64,000 nt of DNA, from NCBI RefSeq assembly GCF_045617425.1, contig NZ_JAZLIO010000003.1, forward strand, positions 248,001 through 312,000. Reading direction: 5' to 3'. The DNA comes from Carnobacterium_B sp045617425 (lineage in GTDB: Bacteria; Bacillota; Bacilli; Lactobacillales; Carnobacteriaceae). A model generated the notes under the pieces. It had not been told where the DNA came from. It worked only from the letters and a program-made list of their open reading frames with translations, and ran no database searches. A program made the position numbers and the translations under genes. This document shows positions 32,840-41,581 of this stretch, piece by piece (positions within the stretch are counted from its first letter, which is position 1; each line of letters starts with the position of its first letter).

Positions 32840-33793
32840 ATGAAATGGACAGAAGTACAAATACAAACATCAAATGAAGCTTTAGATGCTGTGTCAAATA
32901 TTCTTATTGAAGCTGGTTCGCAAGGGGTAGCAATTGAGGATATTCAAGATTTTTTAAATTCTCCAGATGATGGTTTTGGTGAAATTTGGGCATTAGATGA
33001 AGCCGATTTTTCTCAAGAAGGCGTAATTATAAAAGGGTATTTTCCAAATACACTTTTCTTACCTGAATTGCTCCCAAGCATTAAACTTCGGATCAATGAA
33101 TTGGAAACGTTTGGTTTAACTATTGCGCCAAATATCGTAAAAGTAGACGAAGTTGTGGAAGAAAACTGGGCTACGGCGTGGAAAAAATATTACCATCCTT
33201 TGCAAGTAACGCGATTTTTAACGGTTGTCCCAAGTTGGGAAGAGTATGAATTAACACATGCAGATGAGCGTGTGATTCGATTAGATCCAGGTTTAGCTTT
33301 TGGTACAGGAACTCATCCAACTACTATGCTTTCCTTGCAAGCTCTTGAAACCTATATTCGTGGAAACGAAACGATTTTAGATGTAGGAACAGGTTCAGGT
33401 GTATTAAGTATTGCTAGTAAAGCTTTAGGTGCCAAGCATGTTCATGCGTATGATTTAGATGATGTTGCAGTAAAATCAGCCATGGATAATATTAAGTTAA
33501 ATGAATATGCTAAAGACGTTACGGTAAAAGCTAATGACTTGCTGAAAGGTGTAACGATCGAAGCAGATATTGTGGTAGCTAATATCTTGTCAGAAATCAT
33601 TGTGCCACTTATACCAGAAGCTTATGGCGTTTTAAAACCAGGTGGTCTATTTTTAACTTCTGGAATTATTGAAGATAAAAAAGAACTCATTCTTTCTGAG
33701 CAAAAGAAACATGGTTTCATCATTATTCAAGTGCAACAAATGAACGATTGGTGTAGTATTGTCGCTCAAAAACCGTTGGCGGAGGTTGAATAA
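32840..33793 (+). CDS. prmA: ribosomal protein L11 methyltransferase
   Basis: PrmA trimethylates ribosomal protein L11 using S-adenosylmethionine. An N-terminal substrate-recognition domain precedes the methyltransferase core: LDPGLAFGTGTHPTT near residue 150, ILDVGTGSGVLSIAS near 182-196, then VVANILSEI (the NxxxxP/I-like active motif). At 317 aa it is complete. It directly precedes rsmE with no gap, the standard pair. Confidence 0.96.
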   Translation: MKWTEVQIQTSNEALDAVSNILIEAGSQGVAIEDIQDFLNSPDDGFGEIWALDEADFSQEGVIIKGYFPNTLFLPELLPSIKLRINELETFGLTIAPNIVKVDEVVEENWATAWKKYYHPLQVTRFLTVVPSWEEYELTHADERVIRLDPGLAFGTGTHPTTMLSLQALETYIRGNETILDVGTGSGVLSIASKALGAKHVHAYDLDDVAVKSAMDNIKLNEYAKDVTVKANDLLKGVTIEADIVVANILSEIIVPLIPEAYGVLKPGGLFLTSGIIEDKKELILSEQKKHGFIIIQVQQMNDWCSIVAQKPLAEVE

Positions 33794-34555
33794 ATGCAAC
33801 GTTATTTTTTGAAAGAGGATTTAATAGATTATCAAAACCAAACCATTTCAATTAGCGGAGATGCTTTCCATCATATGGTAAAAGTTATGCGCATGAAAGT
33901 TGATCATCGTGTGTACCTTGTCACAAAAGATCAAAAAGCTTTCATTGCTAGAATCAGTGCTATAGAAGAGAAAGAAGTTCAGTTAAATTGGGTAGAAGAT
34001 GACCTTAGACAACAAGAATTGCCAATTGAAGTAACGATTGCAAGTGGACTTCCTAAAGGCGATAAATTAGATTTAATTATTCAAAAGGGAACAGAATTAG
34101 GTGCAAGTGTCTTTATTCCTTTTGCAGGTTCTTTTTCAATTACAAAATGGGACACCAAAAAAGCGGCAAAAAAAATTGAACGGTTACAAAAAATTGCGCA
34201 AGAAGCAGCTGAACAATCTCATCGTACAAAAATCCCAACAATTGAGTCGCTCTCTTCGGTAAAACAGTTGGTAGAGATGAAAGAAAATTTTGATGTCTGC
34301 TTAGTAGCCTATGAAGAAAGTGCTAAAGCGGGAGAGGATCAAAATTTCGTTAAAGGATTGAAACAGGTTCCTGTTGGCGGTAAGTTGTTGATTATTTTTG
34401 GTCCTGAAGGTGGATTATCAAAAGAAGAAATCGATGATTTCCTTCAAAATGGGTTTTTGCCTTGTGCATTAGGTCCAAGAATTTTAAGAACAGAAACTGC
34501 TCCGTTATATGCTTTAGCAGCAACCTCATATCATTTTGAATTAATGCATAAATGA
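33794..34555 (+). CDS. rsmE: 16S rRNA (uracil(1498)-N3)-methyltransferase
   Basis: RsmE methylates U1498 of 16S rRNA. It has the PUA-like N-terminus (HHMVKVMRMKVDHRVYLV) and a SPOUT domain with the knot motifs LIIFGPEGGLSKEEI and LGPRILRTETAPLYAL at the C-terminus. Length is 253 aa. It begins on the base after the prmA stop; the Shine-Dalgarno GGCGGAGG is inside prmA. Confidence 0.96.
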   Translation: MQRYFLKEDLIDYQNQTISISGDAFHHMVKVMRMKVDHRVYLVTKDQKAFIARISAIEEKEVQLNWVEDDLRQQELPIEVTIASGLPKGDKLDLIIQKGTELGASVFIPFAGSFSITKWDTKKAAKKIERLQKIAQEAAEQSHRTKIPTIESLSSVKQLVEMKENFDVCLVAYEESAKAGEDQNFVKGLKQVPVGGKLLIIFGPEGGLSKEEIDDFLQNGFLPCALGPRILRTETAPLYALAATSYHFELMHK

Positions 34556-34567
34556 GAAATTTCTTTT

Positions 34568-34596
34568 TTGTTCCAAAATGAAAAGTCGGGTATAAT
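34568..34596 (+). promoter_or_regulatory. deoC promoter
   Basis: TTGTTC (34568-34573), 17-nt spacer, TATAAT (34591-34596), 38 bp before deoC. Confidence 0.75.
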
Positions 34597-34634
34597 GAAA
34601 ATGCTACCAACAGTATAAGAAAGAGGGATATAAT

Positions 34635-35285
34635 ATGACAATAGAATTAAATAAAACAATTGATCACACGATATTAAAACCAGAAGCAACAGAAGCACAA
34701 ATCATCACGCTTTGTGAAGAAGCTGCAGAATATAACTTTATGTCTGTATGTGTAAACCCTACTTGGGTAAAAAAATCTGCTGAATTACTTAAGGGTACAG
34801 ATGTAAAAGTATGTACAGTTATTGGTTTTCCTTTAGGAGCTAACACACCAGAAGTGAAGGCTTTTGAAGCAGAAAATGCAATTCAAAATGGCGCAACAGA
34901 AGTAGATATGGTTATCAATATTGGTGCTCTTAAAGGCGGAGATGACGCTTTAGTTCAACGTGATATTGAAAGTGTAGTAAACGTTTCAAAAGGAAAAGCA
35001 TTATCAAAAGTTATCATTGAAACAGCTCTATTAACGGATGAAGAAAAAGTACGTGCATGTGAACTTGCTAAAAAAGCAGGAGCTGATTATGTGAAAACAT
35101 CTACTGGTTTTTCAACTGGCGGAGCAACACTTGAAGATATTAAATTAATGCGTGCTACTGTAGGGCCAGATATGGGCGTTAAAGCAAGTGGCGGTGTCCG
35201 CACAACTGAAGATGCTAAACAATTTATTGAAGCTGGAGCAACTCGTTTAGGTTCTTCAAATGGATTAGCAATCGTTAAAGGTTAA
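34635..35285 (+). CDS. deoC: deoxyribose-phosphate aldolase
   Basis: DeoC cleaves 2-deoxyribose-5-phosphate to glyceraldehyde-3-phosphate and acetaldehyde in deoxynucleoside breakdown. The TIM barrel contains DHTILKPEAT, EVDMVINIGALKGG (catalytic Asp), KVIIETALLTDEE and DYVKTSTGFSTGGAT with the Schiff-base Lys. Length is 216 aa. AGAGGG is 8 nt before ATG. Other deo genes (deoA/pdp, deoB, deoR) are not in the window. Confidence 0.97.
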   Translation: MTIELNKTIDHTILKPEATEAQIITLCEEAAEYNFMSVCVNPTWVKKSAELLKGTDVKVCTVIGFPLGANTPEVKAFEAENAIQNGATEVDMVINIGALKGGDDALVQRDIESVVNVSKGKALSKVIIETALLTDEEKVRACELAKKAGADYVKTSTGFSTGGATLEDIKLMRATVGPDMGVKASGGVRTTEDAKQFIEAGATRLGSSNGLAIVKG

Positions 35286-35308
35286 TAGGTCTCTAATAAA
35301 ATTTGAAA

Positions 35309-35346
35309 GAATACGAGTCGAATGATTGACTTGTATTCTTTTTTAT
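35309..35346 (+). terminator. terminator of deoC
   Basis: GAATACGAGTC pairs with GACTTGTATTC (one G-U) followed by TTTTTT. Confidence 0.82.
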
Positions 35347-35386
35347 CAAAAAATAATGACTGTTTTAGTTGATTTTTTGGTTTATA

Positions 35387-35415
35387 TTGAAATTAAGGAC
35401 TAAAATGAGTATAAT
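35387..35415 (+). promoter_or_regulatory. relA promoter
   Basis: TTGAAA (35387-35392), 17-nt spacer, TATAAT (35410-35415). Transcription should start near 35422, giving a leader of about 90 nt. Confidence 0.8.
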
Positions 35416-35436
35416 ATAGTGAGAATAAAGGAATTA

Positions 35437-35466
35437 AAGCACTCATTTTGGAGTGCTTATTTTGTA
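35437..35466 (+). promoter_or_regulatory. hairpin in the relA leader
   Basis: AAGCACTC pairs with GAGTGCTT around ATTTTG, followed by ATTTTG. It lies about 15 nt after the predicted transcription start and about 45 nt before the ATG. It could be a weak attenuator or an RNA-stabilising hairpin. Confidence 0.5.
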
Positions 35467-35511
35467 ATGAATTTTTAACAAGCTAGGGATAAATGAAAAG
35501 AAGGTGACAAA

Positions 35512-37722
35512 ATGCCTAAAAATAAAGATTATACTGCACAAGAAGTAATTGCTTTAACTGTTACTTATATGAATAGCAGTCATGTGGCTTTTGTCAAAAA
35601 AGCATGCGATTTTGCTACGAATGCCCATAGAGATCAATTCAGAAAATCTGGAGAACCTTATATTATTCATCCAATACAAGTAGCGGGTATTTTAGCTGAA
35701 TTAAAAATGGACCCTGTAACCGTGGCAACGGGATTTCTTCATGATGTTGTGGAAGATACTGAATACACTTTTGAAGATATTTCCAGAGAATTTTCACCTG
35801 AAGTAGCTATGCTTGTAGATGGAGTTACTAAATTAGGGAAAATTAAATATAAATCACACGAAGAACAACAAGCAGAAAATCACCGTAAAATGTTGCTGGC
35901 AATGGCAAAAGACCTAAGAGTTATCATGGTTAAGCTAGCTGACCGCTTGCACAATTTACGCACATTAAAATTTCATAGACCTGAAAAGCAAAGACGTATC
36001 GCAAATGAAACTCTTGAAGTCTATGCTCCGTTAGCTCATCGATTAGGGATCAATTTAATTAAATGGGAATTAGAAGACACTTCTTTGCGTTACCTAAATC
36101 CTCAACAATATTACCGTATTGTTCATTTGATGAATTCTAAAAGAGAAGAACGAGAAAAATATATTACGGATTCTATTTCAAAAATTGAAGAGTCCGTAGA
36201 GGAACTAAATATATCTGCAGATATTACAGGCAGACCAAAACACATCTATTCCATTTACCGTAAAATGCGTGACCAGAAGAAACAATTTGATCAAATTTAC
36301 GATCTATTAGCTATACGCGTTATTGTAGACTCAATTAAAGATTGTTACGCAGTGTTAGGTGCGATTCATACACGTTGGAAACCGATGCCTGGTAGATTTA
36401 AAGATTATATTGCTATGCCAAAATCGAATATGTATCAGTCCATCCACACTACCGTTATAGGAGAATTTGGTAAACCTATAGAAGTTCAAATCCGCACAAA
36501 AGAAATGCATGCAGTAGCGGAATATGGGGTTGCCGCTCACTGGGCATACAAAGAAGGCATTACCAAAAAAGTTGAAGATGATTCAGATGGTAAAAAAATC
36601 TCTTGGTTTAGAGATATTATTGAATTACAAGATGAATCCAGTGATGCAAGTGACTTTATGGAAAGTGTCAAAGAAGATATTTTTAAAGACAAAGTTTACG
36701 TCTTCACACCAAAAGGCGATGTCAGCGAATTGCCTTCTGGAGCTGGTCCGTTAGATTTTGCATTCAATATTCATACTGAGATAGGGAATAAAACGACTGG
36801 TGCTAAAGTTAATGGAAAGATTGTTCCCTTAAATTACAAATTAAAAACGGGTGACATCATTGAAATTTTAACTTCTCCAAATTCTTACGGACCAAGTCGT
36901 GATTGGATCAATTTAGTATCAACCAGTAAAGCCAAAAATAAAATAAAACGTTTCTTTAAACTACAAGATCGTGAAGTTAATGTCATAAAAGGTCGCGAAA
37001 TGGTTGAAAAACAGTTAAATGAAATGCAGTTTCCGCCGAAAAATTTCTTGACGAAAAACAATATCAAAATGCTGTTAGAAAGATTTAATTTTACTTCAGA
37101 AGACGATTTATACGCTGCCGTAGGGTATGGCGAATTAACAGCTCTTGTAATAGCCAATCGCTTAACGGAAAAAGAGCGCAGAGAACGAGATCTTGAAAAG
37201 AAAATCCAAGATACTACGTCAATAGAATTGAAAACTAAAAAAGAGCCTGAAAAAATTAAAATAAAACATGAGGGCGGCATTGTCATTCAAGGAATAGACA
37301 ATTTACTAATTCGTATCAGTCGTTGTTGCAATCCTGTTCCGGGTGATGAAATTGTTGGGTATATTACAAAAGGCCGTGGCGTTTCGATTCATCGGAAAAC
37401 GTGTCCAAATGTTTTTGCAGCAAAAGATGCTGAAAATCGATTAATAGATGTTGAGTGGGAAGATACGACATCCAAGAGTCAAGAATACAATGCGGAATTA
37501 CAAATCATTGGCTATAACCGTTCCGGTTTGTTGAATGAAGTATTGCAAGTAGTAAACAGTATGACCAAAAATTTAAACAATGTGAATGGAAAAGTAGACA
37601 ATAATAAAATGGCTACTATTACATTAACGGTGGGTATTCAAAATATTCAACAATTAGATAAAATTGTTGAAAAAATTAAATCAATTCCTGATGTATACAG
37701 TGTAAAAAGAATGTCTTCTTAA
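35512..37722 (+). CDS. relA: bifunctional (p)ppGpp synthetase/hydrolase (Rel)
   Basis: The stringent-response enzyme. Order: HD hydrolase (HDVVEDTE; H77, D78, E81, D82), synthetase domain (GRPKHIYSIYRKM, DLLAIRVIV), TGS (DKVYVFTPKGDVSELP), zinc-finger-like helical part with CCNPVPGDEIVGYITKGRGVSIHRKTC, and C-terminal ACT domain. At 736 aa it is the long RelA/SpoT homologue typical of Firmicutes with both activities. GAAGGTGA is 5-6 nt before ATG. dtd follows separately after a terminator. Confidence 0.97.
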   Translation: MPKNKDYTAQEVIALTVTYMNSSHVAFVKKACDFATNAHRDQFRKSGEPYIIHPIQVAGILAELKMDPVTVATGFLHDVVEDTEYTFEDISREFSPEVAMLVDGVTKLGKIKYKSHEEQQAENHRKMLLAMAKDLRVIMVKLADRLHNLRTLKFHRPEKQRRIANETLEVYAPLAHRLGINLIKWELEDTSLRYLNPQQYYRIVHLMNSKREEREKYITDSISKIEESVEELNISADITGRPKHIYSIYRKMRDQKKQFDQIYDLLAIRVIVDSIKDCYAVLGAIHTRWKPMPGRFKDYIAMPKSNMYQSIHTTVIGEFGKPIEVQIRTKEMHAVAEYGVAAHWAYKEGITKKVEDDSDGKKISWFRDIIELQDESSDASDFMESVKEDIFKDKVYVFTPKGDVSELPSGAGPLDFAFNIHTEIGNKTTGAKVNGKIVPLNYKLKTGDIIEILTSPNSYGPSRDWINLVSTSKAKNKIKRFFKLQDREVNVIKGREMVEKQLNEMQFPPKNFLTKNNIKMLLERFNFTSEDDLYAAVGYGELTALVIANRLTEKERRERDLEKKIQDTTSIELKTKKEPEKIKIKHEGGIVIQGIDNLLIRISRCCNPVPGDEIVGYITKGRGVSIHRKTCPNVFAAKDAENRLIDVEWEDTTSKSQEYNAELQIIGYNRSGLLNEVLQVVNSMTKNLNNVNGKVDNNKMATITLTVGIQNIQQLDKIVEKIKSIPDVYSVKRMSS

Positions 37723-37732
37723 TAGTACAATA

Positions 37733-37780
37733 AAAAAAGCAGAAATCCCCTAAATTACAGGCGATTTCTGCTTTTTTTTA
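37733..37780 (+). terminator. terminator of relA
   Basis: AAAAGCAGAAATC pairs with GATTTCTGCTTTT around a 15-nt loop, then TTTT. Confidence 0.87.
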
Positions 37781-37934
37781 TAAGGTTGTTTGATAATTGA
37801 TGATGGTGCTCTAAAGGACATTTCTTTTGGAATAGAAGTAATCTTATCTTTCAAATTAGTACAAGGTCCGATACAATTGTTAAACAAGAAGATAGATAAG
37901 TAAAATTCTTAAAAAGTAAAAAGGGGAGTACAAG

Positions 37935-38381
37935 ATGAGAGTTATCATACAAAGAACAAAGGAAGCAAGCGTCAGTATTGAAGAATCGGTTGTGGGAGAG
38001 ATTACTCACGGGTTCGTTCTATTAGTTGGAATAGAAGAAGAGGATCAACAAGAGGATATAGAATACCTTGTGCGTAAAATCAGTAATATGCGTATCTTTG
38101 AAGATACACAAGGGAAAATGAACTTAAGCATAGAGGATGTTGGTGGAGAGATTCTTTCCATTTCTCAATTCACATTACATGCAGATACTAAAAAAGGGAA
38201 TCGCCCAAGTTTTATTAAAGCAGCAAAACCAGACACGGCTATTCCCGTTTACGATGCGTTCAATGCGCAGTTAAGAGCATCAGGATTAACTGTGCAAACC
38301 GGAGTATTTGGTGCAGATATGCAAGTTTCGCTTGTAAATGATGGTCCTGTAACCATTATCATAGATAGTAAACAACGTTAA
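37935..38381 (+). CDS. dtd: D-aminoacyl-tRNA deacylase
   Basis: Dtd removes D-amino acids mischarged on tRNA. The family signatures SQFTLHAD (about residues 78-85) and the C-terminal NDGPVTI with its Gly-Pro are present; GNRPSF lies between. At 148 aa it is complete. GGGGAG lies 8-9 nt before ATG. It commonly follows relA in Firmicutes. Confidence 0.96.
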   Translation: MRVIIQRTKEASVSIEESVVGEITHGFVLLVGIEEEDQQEDIEYLVRKISNMRIFEDTQGKMNLSIEDVGGEILSISQFTLHADTKKGNRPSFIKAAKPDTAIPVYDAFNAQLRASGLTVQTGVFGADMQVSLVNDGPVTIIIDSKQR

Positions 38382-38427
38382 AAAACTGGCCCTACAAGAA
38401 ATTTTTCTTGAAGGGCCAGTTTTTTGT
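38381..38427. terminator. bidirectional terminator between dtd and the amidase gene
   Basis: AAAACTGGCCCT...CAAGAAA pairs with TTTCTTG...AGGGCCAGTTTT with T runs on both strands. It fills the 46 bp between the two convergent stop codons. Confidence 0.9.
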
Positions 38428-39756
38428 TTATGGAATAAAGTATTGATTCAATGATTGATAAAGAATCTCTGCAATAGAAGACTGATAGGATACGGAATTG
38501 ACCGTATCTTGATCCACATCATTATTTAGATATCCCAATTCCAGTAGGATGGCAGGCTGAGTATTTTCTCTTGTGACATAGAAATCCCCAAATCGCACAC
38601 CGTTATTTGGCAATAAGCCATTTTGTTTCAAATTAGCATTTACGACCTCAGCTAATGGCATATCTTTATCATGGTAATAGTACGTTGTAGTACCACTGAT
38701 TTCATTAGCTGTTTCAGTTGAATCATAATGTAAACTAATGAATACATCTGCATTTGATTGGTTACTGATGACCGCTCGCTCATCTAAACTGACAAATTCA
38801 TCATCTGAACGCGTCAAGATAACATTTGCTCCAGCATCACGCAATCGATTAGCCACGAGCTTAGCTGTATTTAGCGTAACATCTTTTTCATAAAATGAAT
38901 GTGCTAAGGCACCAGGATCATCTCCACCATGTCCGGCATCGATTACAATCGTAGCTTCAGCTAAGGAAGTAATGTTGGCAGTTGGTGCAGGGGTTTGGTT
39001 GGCTGACAAGTCTACAACCCAGTTTGCTACATAACCCGTTTCACCACTAGATAACTCTATTTGGTACCAATCGCCTTCAGTAGAGAGATAAGTAAAACTT
39101 TCTCCTTTTTCAGCAGTTGCCACAACACTACTTTCAACAGAAGGGCTGGTACGAATATTCGTGCTAGCACTACGAGTTGTGATGGTTTGTATAGGCGCTG
39201 AATTTTCCTCTGCGACTGCAACAGTGGTTGTTTCAGTAGATGATTCTGTAATTTCAATCAGCTCTGAACTGATCCAAGCAACTTGTCCATAGTATTGAAC
39301 TTGTGTCCAGCCTTCTTGCTGGAACAATACGGTTAGCTCTGTTCCATTGACTACTTTTCCAAGGATAGTAGAGTCCGCGTTGCTTTCACTCCGTATATTT
39401 ACTTCTTCTCCAGTAACCACACCAATCTTATTGGTTGCAGCACTCACTTCGGTATTTTCAATAAGCCAGCTGGCGATCCAGCCGATCTGATCGTTGCTTA
39501 AACGTACTTTATACCATTCGTTTTCCTCGGTTAACATGGTTACTTTTTCTCCGCCAGTAACCTGTGTCATAATGTCGTAAGATAGTCCTGGTCCCGTTCG
39601 GACATTGACAACACTTGCATCCACTTTGATGGTTCCTTGATTAGCCAGAACGACTGTAGCGAAAGCAGTTAATCCGATAAACAATGCAATGATGAACAAT
39701 GTGACAATCTTTTTTTTCTTTTTTAATATTAAATTATTTTCCACTGATAGTTTCAC
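38428..39756 (-). CDS. N-acetylmuramoyl-L-alanine amidase with three SH3 domains
   Basis: A 442-aa secreted or membrane-anchored cell-wall hydrolase. The N-terminal hydrophobic segment (about residues 17-38) is a signal or anchor. Three bacterial SH3 repeats follow (about 42-102, 110-170, 190-250; each with VRTGP/IRSES/IRTSP). The Amidase_3 domain begins IVIDAGHGGDDPGA, with the zinc ligands His of AGHGG, Glu of SFYEKDVTLN and His of SLHYDS, and the catalytic Glu in LLELGYL. The start is GTG at 39756 with a weak AAGAAAG. Probably a peptidoglycan remodelling enzyme. Confidence 0.93.
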   Translation of the reverse strand: MKLSVENNLILKKKKKIVTLFIIALFIGLTAFATVVLANQGTIKVDASVVNVRTGPGLSYDIMTQVTGGEKVTMLTEENEWYKVRLSNDQIGWIASWLIENTEVSAATNKIGVVTGEEVNIRSESNADSTILGKVVNGTELTVLFQQEGWTQVQYYGQVAWISSELIEITESSTETTTVAVAEENSAPIQTITTRSASTNIRTSPSVESSVVATAEKGESFTYLSTEGDWYQIELSSGETGYVANWVVDLSANQTPAPTANITSLAEATIVIDAGHGGDDPGALAHSFYEKDVTLNTAKLVANRLRDAGANVILTRSDDEFVSLDERAVISNQSNADVFISLHYDSTETANEISGTTTYYYHDKDMPLAEVVNANLKQNGLLPNNGVRFGDFYVTRENTQPAILLELGYLNNDVDQDTVNSVSYQSSIAEILYQSLNQYFIP

Positions 39757-39904
39757 TACTTTCTTAATGGCGGTAACGCAACCAACTATAGATTCTATGT
39801 ACTTTCCAATTATAGCAATGTTACGCTTTAATATGCAATTAAATCCTAATATTCCTTCATTTTTTTTATGAATGGATAGAACAATACCTTTTTACTTTCT
39901 AGTC

Positions 39905-39933
39905 TTGACATTGTTTATCCTTTCTTGTAATCT
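39905..39933 (+). promoter_or_regulatory. promoter of the hisS T-box leader
   Basis: TTGACA (39905-39910), 17-nt spacer, TAATCT (39928-39933). A second -10-like TATAAC lies at 39946-39951. Either start puts the whole T-box in the transcript. Confidence 0.65.
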
Positions 39934-39954
39934 TACATTATTGTATATAACACC

Positions 39955-40180
39955 CAATGAGAGAAAAAGTAAGCAATTCTGACGTGTGAATAGAGAGAAT
40001 TTCCTTGGCTGAAAGAAATTCCCGTAGAGTTAACTGAAAGACATTCTTGAGGGTTAGCAGTGAAAAGCTGTTACGTTACGAGCGTTAATCGTTGAGGAAA
40101 GCTTAGGCTTTCAAACAAAGGTGGTACCACGATAATAACTAATCATTCGTCCTTATTCTATTTAGAATAAGGACGTTTTT
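39955..40180 (+). ncRNA. T-box riboswitch before hisS-aspS, Asp (GAC) specifier
   Basis: The conserved T-box AAAGGTGGTACCACG is at 40117-40131. The terminator CGTCCTTATTCT...AGAATAAGGACG plus Ts is at about 40148-40180. Stem I has the apical CCTTGGCTGAAAG loop. The specifier context CTGAAA-GAC-ATTCTTG (about 40034-40050) aligns with TTGAAA-GGC-CTTCTGG in the glyQS leader of this window, so the codon read is GAC (Asp). A CAT (His) overlaps shifted by two bases, but is not followed by the usual purine. Confidence 0.9.
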
Positions 40181-40223
40181 TTTGTATTTTTAGAATAATT
40201 GAAAAAATAAGGAGTGTTGATTA

Positions 40224-41549
40224 ATGGCTATTCAAAAACCTAAAGGGACAGCAGATTTATTACCCGAGGATTCAAGAAAATGGCAATACGTTGAAGAAAT
40301 TTTAAATATGGTATTGGCTGATTATCAATTTGGAGAAATAAGAACACCTATTTTTGAAAGTTATGATTTATTTTCTCGCGGTGTAGGAGAAACAAGCGAT
40401 ATCGTTTCAAAAGAAATGTATGATTTCTACGATAAAGGTGAACGTCATATGTCGCTTCGTCCAGAAGGAACAGCGCCAGTTGTACGTGCATTTGTTGAAA
40501 ATAAACTTTTTGGACCTGAACACAATAAACCCTATAAAGTTTATTATAAAGGTCCAATGTTTCGCTATGAACGTCCTCAAGGTGGTAGAATGAGACAATT
40601 TCATCAATTAGGTGTTGAAGTTTTTGGTAGTACAAATCCGGCAACAGATGTCGAATCAATGGCTCTTGCCATGGCTTTGTTTGAAGAACTTGGTCTAGAA
40701 AAATTGACTTTAGTGATCAATTCATTGGGGGATTCTGAAAGTCGTATAGCTTATAGAGAAGCTTTAATTGCTTATTTAGAACCTCATTTTGAAGAGTTAA
40801 GTGCCGATTCGCAAACACGTTTGCATAAAAATCCGTTACGTGTATTAGACAGTAAAGATAAAAAAGACAAAGAAATCGTTAAAAATGCTCCATCTATTCT
40901 AGATTATTTAAGTGAAGAATCTGAAAAACATTTTGAAGCCGTAAAAGAAATGTTAACAGCTTTAGATATTCCTTTTGTAATCGACAGCAATATGGTTAGA
41001 GGATTAGACTACTATACTCACACGATTTTTGAAGTAATGAGCGATGCTCCAGGATTTGGTGCAATTACAACGATTTGTGCTGGTGGCCGTTATGATGGAT
41101 TAGTAGAAGAAGTCGGTGGTCCTGCTACTCCTGGTTTTGGTTTCGCCTTAGGCTTAGAACGGTTGATGATGACACTAGAAGCAGAAGGAATCGATATACC
41201 AGATACTCATGAAGTAGATGTCTATGTTATTGGTTTAGGAGAAGCAACGAACCTTGAATCGCTTAAGATCGTTCAAGCTGCTCGAGGAGCTGGGTTGTCT
41301 GCTGAACGGGATTACATGAATCGTAAAATAAAAGGTCAGTTTAAAACAGCTTCAAAACTAAATGCTAAAGTAGTGATTACTTTAGGCGATGCAGAATTAG
41401 AACAAAAAGAAGTGAATTTTAAAGTCATGAAGACTGGAAATGAATCAAAAGTTCCGTTAGCAGAGGTTTACAAAGATTTTGAAAAATTATTCAATTTAAA
41501 AGTAGCAGATATGACAGCTTTCAATGACTTTTTCAATAAAGAAGATTAA
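40224..41549 (+). CDS. hisS: histidine-tRNA ligase
   Basis: Class II synthetase charging tRNA-His. Motif 2 RPEGTAPVVRAF, the His-specific GLDYYTHTIFEV and motif 3 GFGFALGLER are present; the C-terminal anticodon-binding domain starts near residue 330. Length is 441 aa. AAGGAG lies 8 nt before ATG. It is co-transcribed with aspS under the T-box. Confidence 0.97.
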   Translation: MAIQKPKGTADLLPEDSRKWQYVEEILNMVLADYQFGEIRTPIFESYDLFSRGVGETSDIVSKEMYDFYDKGERHMSLRPEGTAPVVRAFVENKLFGPEHNKPYKVYYKGPMFRYERPQGGRMRQFHQLGVEVFGSTNPATDVESMALAMALFEELGLEKLTLVINSLGDSESRIAYREALIAYLEPHFEELSADSQTRLHKNPLRVLDSKDKKDKEIVKNAPSILDYLSEESEKHFEAVKEMLTALDIPFVIDSNMVRGLDYYTHTIFEVMSDAPGFGAITTICAGGRYDGLVEEVGGPATPGFGFALGLERLMMTLEAEGIDIPDTHEVDVYVIGLGEATNLESLKIVQAARGAGLSAERDYMNRKIKGQFKTASKLNAKVVITLGDAELEQKEVNFKVMKTGNESKVPLAEVYKDFEKLFNLKVADMTAFNDFFNKED

Positions 41550-41581
41550 ATAGGAACAACTAGTGATAGGAGCTGGAGCAA

